NCBI RefSeq assembly: GCF_900102815.1
Contig: NZ_FNGF01000001.1
Span: 889,443 to 953,442 of the forward strand
DNA: 64,000 bases
Source: Glycomyces sambucus
Lineage (GTDB): Bacteria > Actinomycetota > Actinomycetes > Mycobacteriales > Micromonosporaceae
Direction of reading: 5' to 3'
This document shows, piece after piece, positions 8,084-19,343 of this stretch (its first letter is position 1; each line of letters opens with the position of its first letter). A model generated the notes under the pieces. The model had not been told where the DNA came from and made no database searches. It worked only from the letters and a program-made list of their open reading frames with translations. Made by a program: the position numbers and the translations under genes.

Positions 8084-8211
8084 GCTCGCCGCCGCGCTGT
8101 GCTCTCGCTCGCTGCCGCACTGTGCCCTGGTTCGCTGCCACGCTGTGCCCTAGCTCGCTGCGGCGCTGTGCCCTGGTTCGCTGCCGCACTCTGCCCTAAT
8201 TCGCTGCCACG
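8084..8211. repeat. 23-bp tandem repeat, five copies plus a partial, growing from the 3' end of truB
   Basis: Units start at 8084, 8107, 8130, 8153 and 8176 (consensus GTTCGCTGCCGCACTGTGCCC plus two bases), followed by a 13-bp partial at 8199-8211. The unit at 8176-8198 contains the truB stop codon (TAG, 8196-8198 on the minus strand) and the partial copy encodes its last residues. Because 23 is not a multiple of 3, each copy falls in a different frame. The array fills half of the gap between the AraC gene and truB; the other half (7942-8083) shows nothing. Confidence 0.85.
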
Positions 8212-9107
8212 AACACCGTCTCCGGCTTCGCGGTGTCTCCCGACTCGAGGAGGACCGCGAGGAGTTCACCCGCTTCGTCGAGGACGGCGTAGCGGCCCGC
8301 GATGCCCACGGCCGCAAGGGGCTTGCCGTAGGAGAGGGACTTGGCCTCGGCAGGCGTGGCGGTGCGGGTCGGCATGAGGCGGGCCGCGGCCTCGCCCATC
8401 GTGAGCGCGCCGAGCGGTTCGCCCGCGTCGGAGCACTCGGCCAGGGTCTCCAGGGCGGCGGCGGTGTCGAGGCCGAAGCCGCCGATCCTGGTGCGGCGCA
8501 GTGCGGTCAGGTGGCCGCCCACTTCGAGGGCGGTGCCGAGGTCGCGGGCGATGGCCCGGATGTAGGTGCCCGAGGAGCACGAGACGTCGACGTCGACATC
8601 GGTGAAGGCGCCTTCGCGGCGGATCGCGAGGATCTCGATGGCGGCGATGGTGACGCGGCGGGGCTTGAGTTCGACGGCCTCGCCGTCGCGAACGAGCTTG
8701 TAGGCGCGCTGCCCGTCGATCTTGACGGCGCTCACGGCGCTCGGGACCTGGTCGATCTCGCCGGTCATGGCCGCGAGCGCGGCGCGGATCGCGGCTTCGG
8801 GGACCGCGGAGGCGTCGGCGGTCGCGGTCGTGTCGCCCTCGGCGTCGTCGGTCACCGTGGACTGGCCGAGGCGGATCGTCGCGGCATAGGACTTGTCGAG
8901 GCCCGACACGTAGGTGAGCAGCTTCGTGGCCTTGCCGACCGCGACGATCAGCACGCCGGTGGCCATCGGGTCGAGCGTGCCGCCGTGGCCCACCTTGCGG
9001 GTGCCGCAGATGCGGCGCATCCGGGCCACGACCCCGTGGGAGGTGATGCCCTGGGGCTTGTCGACGACGATGAGGCCCGGCTGGGGACCGTTCTGCGCTG
9101 CGCTCAC
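8196..9107 (-). CDS. truB: tRNA pseudouridine(55) synthase TruB
   Basis: 303 residues. TruB converts U55 of the tRNA T-loop to pseudouridine. Seen: GLIVVDKPQGITSH at the N-terminus, the catalytic motif HGGTLDPMATGVL with the nucleophilic Asp at about residue 44, GLDKSYAATIRLG, and the CSSGTYIRAIARDLG motif. The C-terminal PUA-like part is present. Start GTG 9107. It lies at the downstream end of the nusA-infB-rbfA block, its usual place, separated from the MATE gene by a 216-bp gap. The last codons feed a 23-bp tandem array downstream. Confidence 0.95.
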   Translation of the reverse strand: MSAAQNGPQPGLIVVDKPQGITSHGVVARMRRICGTRKVGHGGTLDPMATGVLIVAVGKATKLLTYVSGLDKSYAATIRLGQSTVTDDAEGDTTATADASAVPEAAIRAALAAMTGEIDQVPSAVSAVKIDGQRAYKLVRDGEAVELKPRRVTIAAIEILAIRREGAFTDVDVDVSCSSGTYIRAIARDLGTALEVGGHLTALRRTRIGGFGLDTAAALETLAECSDAGEPLGALTMGEAAARLMPTRTATPAEAKSLSYGKPLAAVGIAGRYAVLDEAGELLAVLLESGDTAKPETVFVAAN

Positions 9108-9143
9108 GGTGGTCCAGGCTAATGGGCCGCCGGCGCGGGGCGG

Positions 9144-9257
9144 TTACTGGTGGCGGTCGAGGGACTCCTGGAGGGCGCGCAGCGCCTCCGCCTTCTCTTC
9201 ATCCCAATTATTGGGACGGGCATGACGCTTCCGGCGAGGCGATGAATCAGTCTTCAT
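9144..9257 (-). CDS. Possible 37-residue charged protein
   Basis: A short frame from ATG 9257 to TAA 9146-9144 encodes 37 residues rich in Arg, Glu and Asp (MKTDSSPRRKRHARPNNW, then an acidic/amphipathic helix ending LQESLDRHQ). It has no clear ribosome site, but TAAGGT lies 7 nt before the ATG, the leaderless pattern seen at other starts here. It fills the gap between the MATE gene and truB on the same strand. The helical C-terminal half and the unusual AAT AAT codons mean it could be either real or chance. Confidence 0.4.
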   Translation of the reverse strand: MKTDSSPRRKRHARPNNWDEEKAEALRALQESLDRHQ

Positions 9258-9323
9258 CCTGGAAACCTTAACGGAGGTTCAGGTGCCGCACTACGCCGAA
9301 TTCACATGGTGAGACGGATTTCC

Positions 9324-10661
9324 TCAGGCGCGCTCGGCCCCGGTGACGGCCCAGTCACCGGATCGCAAGCGCCACAGGATGAGTCCGAGCCGCACGAGCA
9401 TGAAGACGGCGATGCCGCCCCAGATCCCCGTGAGGCCCCAGCCGAACACGAGCGTCAGCCATGTGAACGGCAGGCCGCTCGCGATCGAGATGACCGTCAT
9501 GTTCCGCATGAACCGCAGGTCCCCCGCGCCGATGAGGACGCCGTCAAGGGCGAACACCACGCCCGCGACGGGCAGCAGCAGTACCAGCCACGGCCAGATG
9601 CGCCCGAGCTGGTCGTGCACCGAGGCGTCGGTGGTGAACAGGTCCGGGAGCACCGGCAGGAGCGCGAAGATCCCGACCAGGAACACCAGGCCGTAGCCGA
9701 CGCCGACGACGGTGATCCGCTTGGCGGAGGCCCGCGCGGCGTCGGGGCGGCCCGCGCCGAGGTCGGCGCCGATGAGGGCCTGGGCCGCGATGGCGACCGC
9801 GTCGAGGGCCAGCGCCGCGAAGAACCACAGCTGCATGCCGATCTGGTGCGCGCCGAGGGCGGCGGTGCCGACCCGGGCGGCCACGGCCGCGGCGGAGAAC
9901 GAGCTCACCTGGAACGCGGCGCCGCGGACGATGAGGTCGCCGTTGGCGACCAGCTGCTTCGACATGAGCGGCCAGTCCACGCGCAGGCTCACCCCTTCGC
10001 GGCGCAGCGCGAGGAGGAACAGCGTGCCGGAGACAGCCTGCGCGACGGCGTTGGCCCACGCGGAGCCGACCAGGCCGAGTCCGGCCGGGTAGACGAGGAC
10101 CGGCGCGAGGACCGCCGAGAGGAGGAAGGAGGCGGAGACGAACCACATGGGGCGGCGGGTGTCCTGGACGGCGCGCATCCAGCCCTGTCCGGCGCCCGCG
10201 ACGAGGAGGAACGGGGCGCCGAGGATCGCCACGCGGAGCCATTCGGCCGCGGCGGCCTCGACGGCGGGGTCGTCGCCCATGAGCCGGGCGACCGGGCCCG
10301 CGAAGACCTCGATGAGGCCGATCATGAGCAGGCCCGCGGCGAGCGCGAGCCAGGTGCCCTGGACGCCTTCGGCGACCGCGCCGGCCCGGTCGCCCGCGCC
10401 GAAGCGGCGGGCGGCCCGGGCGGTGGTGCCGTAGGCGAGGACCGCGCCGATGAGCGGCGCGAGGCCCATGATGACGCCGCCGAGGGCGAGTCCCGCGAGC
10501 GGGACGGCGCCGAGGTGGCCGACCACGGCGGTGTCGATGAGGAGGTAGATCGGCTCAGCGGCGAGGACGACGAGGGCCGGGAGCGCCAGGGAGGCGATCT
10601 TCCGGTAGGAGGCCGGCTTCGGAGGGGCCGAGGCCGGGTCGGCGGGGGCGGCCGGGGTCAC
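9324..10661 (-). CDS. MATE-family efflux transporter (DinF-like)
   Basis: 445 residues with about twelve hydrophobic segments in two related halves, typical of MATE/DinF exporters, which pump cationic or other small molecules out using a Na+ or H+ gradient. The first helix (LALPALVVLAAEPIYLLIDT) and VVGHLG match the family's N-terminal signature. The start GTG 10661 overlaps the rbfA stop (GTGA), so it is translated with rbfA. Its position after rbfA matches dinF in mycobacteria, but the nrnA/DHH gene usually found between them there is absent. The substrate is unknown. Confidence 0.88.
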   Translation of the reverse strand: MTPAAPADPASAPPKPASYRKIASLALPALVVLAAEPIYLLIDTAVVGHLGAVPLAGLALGGVIMGLAPLIGAVLAYGTTARAARRFGAGDRAGAVAEGVQGTWLALAAGLLMIGLIEVFAGPVARLMGDDPAVEAAAAEWLRVAILGAPFLLVAGAGQGWMRAVQDTRRPMWFVSASFLLSAVLAPVLVYPAGLGLVGSAWANAVAQAVSGTLFLLALRREGVSLRVDWPLMSKQLVANGDLIVRGAAFQVSSFSAAAVAARVGTAALGAHQIGMQLWFFAALALDAVAIAAQALIGADLGAGRPDAARASAKRITVVGVGYGLVFLVGIFALLPVLPDLFTTDASVHDQLGRIWPWLVLLLPVAGVVFALDGVLIGAGDLRFMRNMTVISIASGLPFTWLTLVFGWGLTGIWGGIAVFMLVRLGLILWRLRSGDWAVTGAERA

Positions 10662-11110
10662 TTCCGGGGCTCGTCCCCGGCTTCGTCCTCGGGCTCTTCC
10701 TTCTCGATGTACGGGTTGGCGTCGCCGGCGTAGGCGGCGCCTTCGGCGATCTTGTGGACCTCGGCGTCGGCCGCGGCGGCCTTGGCGAGGAGCTCTTCGA
10801 TCCGGTTGGCCTGGTCGGGGACGGTGTCGGCGATGAACTGGAGGGACGGCGTGTGGCGCATCCCCAGTGCCCGCCCGACGGTGGTGCGCAGGTGCCCGGT
10901 GGCGCGCTCCAGGCCCGCCGCGGACGCCTTGACCTGGTCCTCGTCGCCGAGGACGGTGTAGAAGACCGTGGCCTCGCGCAGGTCCGAGGTGATGCGCGCG
11001 TCGGTGATGGTGACCATGCCGACCCGGGGGTCCTTGAGTTTGCGGACCGCCTGGGCGGTCAGCTCCATGACCCGCTTGGACACCTGGGCCTGCTTCGCCG
11101 CGTCTGCCAT
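10658..11110 (-). CDS. rbfA: 30S ribosome-binding factor RbfA
   Basis: 150 residues. RbfA binds the immature 30S subunit and helps 16S rRNA maturation. The KH-like core is recognisable: RVMELTAQAVRKLKDPRVG, VTITDARITSDLREATVFYT, and the SLQFIADTVPDQANRIEELL segment. An acidic tail of about 25 residues follows. I place the start at ATG 11110 (MADAAKQ), with CAGGAGAG just upstream, rather than the GTG 30 nt earlier. It follows ylxP and overlaps the MATE gene by 4 bp. Confidence 0.94.
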   Translation of the reverse strand: MADAAKQAQVSKRVMELTAQAVRKLKDPRVGMVTITDARITSDLREATVFYTVLGDEDQVKASAAGLERATGHLRTTVGRALGMRHTPSLQFIADTVPDQANRIEELLAKAAAADAEVHKIAEGAAYAGDANPYIEKEEPEDEAGDEPRK

Positions 11111-11214
11111 CGCTCTCCTGCCTTCTGCTTTCACGCGCACCTCGGTTCGGATGCGCCTTGGTCGACCGCTCCCCGTCGTCGGGGGCGGTTCCTTGTCTTA
11201 CCCGCTCGCGCCGG

Positions 11215-11511
11215 TCATTCGTCCTCGGGGCCGAAGACGCGCCGCCGGGCGCTGAGGAGTTCCACTTCGGGGCGTCCCGCGACGTGGTGCTCGCACGCGT
11301 CGAGGACCTCCGCGACGTGGCGGTGGTCGCCCGCGACGGCGGCGACGCCGATCGTGGTGCGGCCGTGGACTTCCTGGTCGCCGACCTCGGCGACCGCGAC
11401 CTCGTACTTCCGCAGCGAGGCGACGATCGGGCGCACGTAGGAGCGCTTGGCCTTCAGCGAGCGGGAGTCCGGGGGCAGGAGGAGGTCGAATTCGGCACAT
11501 CCGGTGAACAC
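11215..11511 (-). CDS. ylxP: DUF503 family protein YlxP
   Basis: 98 residues. The SRSLKAKRSYVRPIVASLRK stretch and EVGDQEVHGRTTIGVAAVAG are the hallmarks of the DUF503/YlxP family, small proteins encoded next to infB and rbfA and thought to act in ribosome assembly. GTG 11511 has TAATCT exactly 6 nt upstream, so the mRNA is probably leaderless. Here ylxP is separated from infB by almost 5 kb carrying genes of the opposite strand, so it needs its own promoter, which fits the -10 box. Confidence 0.88.
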   Translation of the reverse strand: MFTGCAEFDLLLPPDSRSLKAKRSYVRPIVASLRKYEVAVAEVGDQEVHGRTTIGVAAVAGDHRHVAEVLDACEHHVAGRPEVELLSARRRVFGPEDE

Positions 11512-11636
11512 CGCTCTAGATTACGCGCCGGCCCCGACTTCCCCAAGATCTTTTGGGCTGCCGGAAATCGCCGGTTTCGCGACCTCCGTCACGGGTACCT
11601 GCCAATATGAGGCCGGAAACGGACCGAGGAGGAGCT

Positions 11637-12167
11637 ATGGCGTCACCGCAGGGCGGTTGGGACCGCAACTACGAGCAGCCGACGCGGCCCTACCCGGCGG
11701 TGGACCCGCAGCCGGAGGACCGCCCCCGCGTGGACGCGGGGAAACTCTGGGCGGGCGGGTTCGGGACCGCCGTCGTCGCGGCGCTGGTCGCGCTCGTCGG
11801 CATCCTGCTGGTCCGGGGCGTGCTGGGGATCCACATCCTCTCGCCGTCGGACGCGGGCGCCTACGGCGACGCGACCACCACGACGTATGCGTTCGGGGCC
11901 TTCGGGGTCGCGATCCTGGCCACGGGGGCCGTGCACATGCTGCTGATGCTCATGCCGCGGCCGATGGCGTTCTTCAACTGGATCATGCTGCTGGTGGTGG
12001 CGGTGGGCGTGCTCATCCCGTTCACCGTGTCGGCGGAGGTCGAGTCGCAGATCGCGACCGCGGCGATCAACCTGGTCATCGGCCTGTGCATCATGAGCCT
12101 GCTCAACTCGGTCGCGGGGATCGCGACGCGGGCCGGGCGGACCGTGAGCGGGGACGGGATGCTGTGA
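11637..12167 (+). CDS. Four-helix membrane protein (DUF6069-like)
   Basis: 176 residues: a 35-residue Pro-rich cytoplasmic tail, then four hydrophobic segments (about 37-60, 83-105, 108-130, 138-155). The layout resembles DUF6069 actinobacterial membrane proteins, but I am not certain of the family. ATG 11637 is preceded by GAGGAGG, a strong ribosome site; the upstream in-frame extension has none. It is followed by its own terminator and is oriented against the surrounding translation genes. Function unknown. Confidence 0.7.
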   Translation: MASPQGGWDRNYEQPTRPYPAVDPQPEDRPRVDAGKLWAGGFGTAVVAALVALVGILLVRGVLGIHILSPSDAGAYGDATTTTYAFGAFGVAILATGAVHMLLMLMPRPMAFFNWIMLLVVAVGVLIPFTVSAEVESQIATAAINLVIGLCIMSLLNSVAGIATRAGRTVSGDGML

Positions 12168-12195
12168 GGAGGGTAGGGCCTGCCCTACCTTGAAC

Positions 12196-12234
12196 AAGCG
12201 GGACCGCCGGGTCGTACCGGGCGGCCCGCTTTTC
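12196..12234 (+). terminator. Rho-independent terminator after the membrane-protein gene
   Basis: AAGCGGG and CCGCC arms pair with GGCGG and CCCGCTT around a short loop, followed by TTTTCT. It begins 29 nt after the stop at 12167 and ends just before the -10 box of the histidine kinase gene, separating the two units. Confidence 0.75.
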
Positions 12235-12240
12235 TACTGT
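12235..12240 (+). promoter_or_regulatory. Probable -10 box (TACTGT) of a leaderless histidine kinase mRNA
   Basis: TACTGT, six bases, then ATG 12247. It directly abuts the T tract of the preceding terminator. No matching -35 is visible. Confidence 0.4.
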
Positions 12241-12246
12241 TGAGGC

Positions 12247-13509
12247 ATGCGTACAAGCCTCCGGCAACTGGGGATCGACACGGGGTACCTGCTGTCGATG
12301 TTCTTCATCGCCCTGCCCTCCTTCATCATCGGCCTCGTCGGGACCCTCCTCGGCGTCGGCACGGCGGTCATCTGGATCGGCGTGCCCATCGCCGCGGCCA
12401 CGATGTTCGCCATGCGCGGCATGGCCGCGGCCGGCCGCTCGATGCTCCCGGGGGTCCTGGGCCGCGAGCTGCCCCGCCCGCGCTACAAGCAGGCCCCCGA
12501 GGACGCCTCGGCGCTGCGGCGGTTCCTGACCGCGCTCACCGACGGCCAGTCGTGGCTGAACGTCCTGTGGGCGGTCGCGGTGCTGCCGGTGTCGATCGCC
12601 GGGTTCGTGATCGCGGTCGTCTGGTGGGCGGTGACGATCGCGACGGTGACGTGGCCGCTGTGGGGCTGGATCGTCATCGCCGCCACGGGCCAGTCGGAGC
12701 AGGGCCTGGAGATCGCGGCCACCTGGCTCGGCTGGGGCGACTCGTACCTGGCGATGTCGGCGGTGACGCTCATCGCCGGCGCGGTCATGGTCCTGACGAT
12801 CGTCCCGGTGATCCGGGGCATGGCGATGGCGCAGGCGCTCATCGGCAAGGGGATGCTCACCTCGATCAGCGGCCTGCACGAGCGGATCGACCAGCTGGAG
12901 GAGTCCCGGGCGGCGGCGACCTCCGCGGAGGCGGACGCGCTGCGGCGCATCGAGCGCGACATCCACGACGGTCCGCAGCAGCGCCTGGTGGGCCTGGGCA
13001 TGGAGCTGGCCCGCGTCAAGCGCCAGTTGGCGACCAATCCCGAAGCGGCGCAGGAGACCTTGGAGTCGGCGATCGCGCAGACGAGGGAGACCATCGACGA
13101 GCTGCGGTCGCTCTCGCGCGGCATCGCGCCGCCGATCCTGACCGACCGCGGCCTGGAGGCGGCGCTCGCGGCCCTGTCGGCGCGCTCGCTCGTGCCGGTG
13201 GAGCTGGAGACCGACCTGAACGGCCGGTACAAGGCGGCGGTGGAGAGCACGGTGTACTTCGTGACCGCCGAGTGCCTGACGAACGTGGCCAAGCACTCGC
13301 GTGCGACCAAAGCGACGGTGTCGGTCGAGGACTGGGGCGATAGGCTGGTGCTCTCGGTCGGCGACAACGGGGTCGGGGGCGCGCACGTCTCGAAGGGGCA
13401 CGGGCTCTCGGGCCTCACCGACCGGGTCAAGGCCGTCGAGGGCCAGTGGACCATCGACTCCCCCGACGGCGGTCCGACAGTGATCGTCGTGGAGGTTCCG
13501 TGCGTGTAG
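12247..13509 (+). CDS. NarL-type sensor histidine kinase
   Basis: 420 residues. The N-terminal half has four hydrophobic helices (about 15-45, 107-150, 170-200) forming the small membrane sensor module common to actinobacterial kinases. The dimerisation/phosphoacceptor box ERDIHDGPQQRLVGLGMEL has its His near residue 240 (HisKA_3 type). The ATPase domain shows GDNGVGG and GHGLSGLTDRV. It autophosphorylates and passes phosphate to the regulator encoded next, whose start overlaps this gene's 3' end by 10 nt. The signal is not deducible. Confidence 0.92.
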   Translation: MRTSLRQLGIDTGYLLSMFFIALPSFIIGLVGTLLGVGTAVIWIGVPIAAATMFAMRGMAAAGRSMLPGVLGRELPRPRYKQAPEDASALRRFLTALTDGQSWLNVLWAVAVLPVSIAGFVIAVVWWAVTIATVTWPLWGWIVIAATGQSEQGLEIAATWLGWGDSYLAMSAVTLIAGAVMVLTIVPVIRGMAMAQALIGKGMLTSISGLHERIDQLEESRAAATSAEADALRRIERDIHDGPQQRLVGLGMELARVKRQLATNPEAAQETLESAIAQTRETIDELRSLSRGIAPPILTDRGLEAALAALSARSLVPVELETDLNGRYKAAVESTVYFVTAECLTNVAKHSRATKATVSVEDWGDRLVLSVGDNGVGGAHVSKGHGLSGLTDRVKAVEGQWTIDSPDGGPTVIVVEVPCV

Positions 13510-14147
13510 TCGTCGCAGACGATGCCGTGCTCATCCGGTCGGGGCTCGTGAAGCTCCTCCAGGAGTTCGAGTGCGAGGTGGTCGCCGAGGTCGGCGACGG
13601 CGACGCCCTCGTGGAGGCGGTCGCCGAGCACCGGCCCGACGTCTCCGTGGTGGACGTCCGCATGCCGCCCTCGTTCACCGACGAGGGACTGCGGGCCGCC
13701 ACCCGCGCCCGGGAGGTCGTCCCGGGCGCGCCCGTGCTCATCCTGAGCCAGTACGTGGAGGTCTCCTACGCGGACGACCTGCTGGCGGACGCGAGGGGCG
13801 CGGTCGGGTACCTGCTCAAGGAGCGGGTGATCGACATCGAGGACTTCATGGACTCCCTGCGGCGGGTCGCCGCCGGGGGGACCGTGTTCGACCCGGAGGT
13901 GGTCTCGCAGCTCATGGTCCGGCGCCGCAAGAACGACCCCGTCGCGTCGCTGACGCCGCGCGAGAAGGAGGTCCTGGGCCTCATGGCCGAGGGCCACTCG
14001 AACAAGGCGATCGGCAAGAAGCTCTTCATCTCCGACGGCGCGGTCGAGAAGCACATCAGGAACATCTTCACCAAGCTCGCGCTCAGCAGCGAGGACGGGG
14101 ACCACCACCGCCGGGTCAAGGCGGTCCTGGCCTACCTGCGGTCCTAG
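13500..14147 (+). CDS. LuxR/NarL-type response regulator
   Basis: 215 residues. The receiver domain (1-120) has the acidic pair in VVVADDAVL, the phosphoacceptor Asp in VVDVRMPP (about residue 54) and the switch Lys in LLKERV. The C-terminal LuxR helix-turn-helix (about 145-205) reads LTPREKEVLGLMAEGHSNKA then KHIRNIFTKL. GTG 13500 is preceded by GGAGG inside the kinase gene, so the two are translationally coupled. It forms a two-component system with the kinase at 12247; targets are unknown. Confidence 0.93.
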   Translation: MRVVVADDAVLIRSGLVKLLQEFECEVVAEVGDGDALVEAVAEHRPDVSVVDVRMPPSFTDEGLRAATRAREVVPGAPVLILSQYVEVSYADDLLADARGAVGYLLKERVIDIEDFMDSLRRVAAGGTVFDPEVVSQLMVRRRKNDPVASLTPREKEVLGLMAEGHSNKAIGKKLFISDGAVEKHIRNIFTKLALSSEDGDHHRRVKAVLAYLRS

Positions 14148-14155
14148 TGGCACTT

Positions 14156-14199
14156 GTCAGTCTGGGTTGACGACTTCGCGGTTGTCAATCTAGACTGAC
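14156..14199 (+). promoter_or_regulatory. Promoter with two matching operator-like palindromes before the HTH gene
   Basis: Two related 16-bp imperfect palindromes, GTCAGTCTGGGTTGAC (14156-14171) and GTCAATCTAGACTGAC (14184-14199), have centres 28 bp apart. A promoter overlaps both: TTGACG (14167-14172), 18-bp spacer, TAGACT (14191-14196). The expected transcript starts at the ATG 14204 (leaderless). Binding of a dimer at either site would cover the -35 or the -10. The HTH protein encoded directly downstream is the obvious candidate. Confidence 0.65.
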
Positions 14200-14203
14200 A
14201 GGC

Positions 14204-14413
14204 ATGACCACTGACGACCTGTCGGCCCTGATCCGGTCCGACGACCCCGCCGTCGGCCTGCGGGCGGTCGGTGCGCTGCACCGGCTCGCCGAGCAGGTCG
14301 AGGCCGCGCACGTCGACCTCGCCCGCCGCGAAGGCTGGTCCTGGGAGCAGATCGGCGACGCCCTCGGCGTCTCCCGGCAGTCCGTCCACGCCAAGTACGG
14401 GAAGGGCCGCTGA
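14204..14413 (+). CDS. Small helix-turn-helix protein
   Basis: 69 residues. The C-terminal half (GWSWEQIGDALGVSRQSVHA) is a helix-turn-helix of the type found in small actinobacterial proteins encoded before Clp-N-domain genes; the N-terminal half forms helices likely to make the dimer. It probably binds the two palindromes in its own promoter. ATG 14204 lies 7 nt after the -10 box TAGACT, so it is likely translated from a leaderless mRNA. Its stop is 1 nt before the start of the Clp-N gene, so the two are one operon. Confidence 0.82.
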   Translation: MTTDDLSALIRSDDPAVGLRAVGALHRLAEQVEAAHVDLARREGWSWEQIGDALGVSRQSVHAKYGKGR

Positions 14414-14414
14414 C

Positions 14415-14873
14415 ATGTTCGAACGATTCGCCGCCACCGCCAGATCCGCCGTCACCCGCGCCGCCGCCGAGGCGCGCGAGCGGGGCGACCGCCGCGTGGG
14501 CACCGAGCACCTGCTGCTCGCCGTCCTCCAGGAGGGCGAAGGGGAGGTCCTGCTCGGCGTCACCGCCGAGGCGGCCCGCGCCGCCGCCGACGACCTCGAC
14601 CGGAGGGCGCTCGCCTCGGTCGGCGTGGACGCGGAGGGCTTCCGGCCCGTTGACGTGCCCGCGAAGCGGCGCACGCCGCAGTTCAGCGCCGGGGCGAAGG
14701 ACGTCCTGGCGCGGTCGCTGACGCTCGCCTCGGGCGCGCGCTCGCGCCGCATCGAGAACCGGCACCTGCTGCTGGCCCTGCTCGAACGCGATCGCCGCGA
14801 CCCTGTCGCGGACCTGTTCGCCGCGCTCGGCGTCGACCCGGCCGCGGTGCGCGCCAAGCTGTTCGCGCTCTAG
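14415..14873 (+). CDS. Clp N-terminal (repeat) domain protein
   Basis: 152 residues containing two Clp-N repeats: about 5-75 (RVGTEHLLLAVLQEGEGEVL) and about 85-150 (RRIENRHLLLALLERDRRDP). This is the substrate/adaptor-binding N-domain of ClpA/ClpC without any AAA+ module, so it cannot unfold proteins itself; it may bind substrates or compete with ClpC. ATG 14415 follows the HTH stop by 1 nt. The pair HTH plus Clp-N recurs in actinobacteria, and the double operator upstream suggests stress-linked autoregulation (inference). Confidence 0.85.
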   Translation: MFERFAATARSAVTRAAAEARERGDRRVGTEHLLLAVLQEGEGEVLLGVTAEAARAAADDLDRRALASVGVDAEGFRPVDVPAKRRTPQFSAGAKDVLARSLTLASGARSRRIENRHLLLALLERDRRDPVADLFAALGVDPAAVRAKLFAL

Positions 14874-14903
14874 GGCCGGTCCGGTGGATCGGGCCCAGGT
14901 GTC

Positions 14904-16349
14904 TCAGACGAGGAAGCCGCGCTCGATCAGTCGCCGGATGACGGGGTACAGCTGCGCGTACAGCAGCGGGGTCTCGGCCCCGTAGGTGTCGGCGAGGAGC
15001 TGCACCTGGAGGCGGACCTCGGCGGTGCCGTCGCAGGCGCCGAGGAACGCGACCACGAGCGGGTCGGCCTCCTCCGCGTAGCGCATGCCGTCCGCCTGCT
15101 GGAGCCACTGCCGGTCCACGTCCCAGCCCTCCTCGCCGAGGACGGCGGACTGCTGGAGCACCGTGCCGGGGGCGACGCGCAGCCGCGCGGTCCACAGGTC
15201 CTCAGGGGAGAGCGGGCGCGCGCGGACGGCGAAGTGGTCGGCGACCCGGTCGCGCCACGGGGTCGCGACCGCGTGGCGGGCCTCTTCGCAGACGACCTCG
15301 GCGGCGCCGTCGACGCGGCGGACGGCGATGAAGCCGAACCCGACGGCCTCGACCTCGTTGGCCGCGAACCAGTCGAGCCAGGCCGCGGCCTGCTCGGCGT
15401 CGTGGGACTCCCCCGAGTCGCGCTGCCAGGTGCGCACGTAGTCGAGCGGGTCGAGCACTTCGCGCTCGACGGCCCACACCCGCACGCCCTCGTCGGGGAA
15501 CCATCCGGCGACCCGCTCGGACCAGTCCTCCCCCTTGCGGTGCAGCCAGTTCGCGAGGAACCGCATGGTGCCGCCGGGGTTGAGGAGCGCGGTGGACGCG
15601 GCGGCGAGTTCGGCCGCGATGCCGTCGGCGTCGCGGCCGCCGTCGCGGTAGGTCCAGCCCGAACCGGGCGTGCCGATGACGAACGGCGGGTTGGCGACGA
15701 CGAGGTCGAAGGTGCGGCCGGCGACGGGGGCGAGCAGGTCGCCTTGCAGCAGTTCGAGGTCCGCGCCGTTGACGACCGCGTTCAGGGCGGCGAACGCGAG
15801 CGCCCGCTCGCTCAGGTCGGTGGCGGTGACGCGCTCGGCGTGCGCGGCGAGGGCGAGCGCCTGGACGCCGCAGCCGGTGCCGAGGTCGAGGGCGCTCGCG
15901 ACGGGCTCGCGGGGCGTCAGGTCGAGCAGGAGGTTCGAGGCGCCGCCGACCCCGAGGACGTGCTCGCGGGTGCGCCCGCCGGTGGTGTTCGGGAGCTGGT
16001 CGGACAGCAGCAGCCGGTCGCCGTCGAACTGGGCGCCCCACCCGGCCGCGACCGTGTCGGTGCCGTCGAGCGGGCCGGGTATGAGGAGGCCACAGCCGAG
16101 CGCTTCATCGAGGGTGAAGGGCGCCAGGGCGTTCGCCGCATCGGCGGCGGGGACCGGGACGCCGACGGTGAACAGGCGGGTGAGGACCCCGTGGGGGTCG
16201 TCCCCGCACTGCGCGAGGAGGGCCCGGTAGTCGCCGCGGTCGGCGGCGGCCAGTGCTTCCGGGCCGTGGACGGCCGACAGCGCGGCCCGGCGGAAGCCCC
16301 GAAGGGCCTCGCCGAGCCGCGCCGCGGCATCGGTCTGGAGGAGCCGCAC
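14904..16349 (-). CDS. SAM-dependent methyltransferase, HemK/PrmC-like NPPF type
   Basis: 481 residues. The central Rossmann domain has motif [21 protein letters not shown] and the catalytic [16 protein letters not shown], the NPPF motif of enzymes that methylate an amide or exocyclic nitrogen (Gln, adenine or guanine). About 130 residues precede and 170 follow the catalytic core, which is larger than PrmC; this layout is usual in actinobacterial DUF7059-type methyltransferases. The GTG start abuts the TAA of infB with no gap, so it is translated with infB. The substrate is not known. Confidence 0.85.
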   Translation of the reverse strand: MRLLQTDAAARLGEALRGFRRAALSAVHGPEALAAADRGDYRALLAQCGDDPHGVLTRLFTVGVPVPAADAANALAPFTLDEALGCGLLIPGPLDGTDTVAAGWGAQFDGDRLLLSDQLPNTTGGRTREHVLGVGGASNLLLDLTPREPVASALDLGTGCGVQALALAAHAERVTATDLSERALAFAALNAVVNGADLELLQGDLLAPVAGRTFDLVVANPPFVIGTPGSGWTYRDGGRDADGIAAELAAASTALLNPGGTMRFLANWLHRKGEDWSERVAGWFPDEGVRVWAVEREVLDPLDYVRTWQRDSGESHDAEQAAAWLDWFAANEVEAVGFGFIAVRRVDGAAEVVCEEARHAVATPWRDRVADHFAVRARPLSPEDLWTARLRVAPGTVLQQSAVLGEEGWDVDRQWLQQADGMRYAEEADPLVVAFLGACDGTAEVRLQVQLLADTYGAETPLLYAQLYPVIRRLIERGFLV

Positions 16350-19262
<2,913 letters not shown>

Positions 19263-19343
19263 TGCACTCCTCACATTCGAGGCCGTACGGGCAGCGCCCG
19301 CCGACCTCAGCCTTCCACTGACAACCAGTTCATCGGGAGAACT

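Noticed and set aside
10658-11140. Longer RbfA from GTG 11140
   Set aside because: The ribosome site CAGGAGAG lies between the two starts and serves ATG 11110; the extra residues are not family-like.
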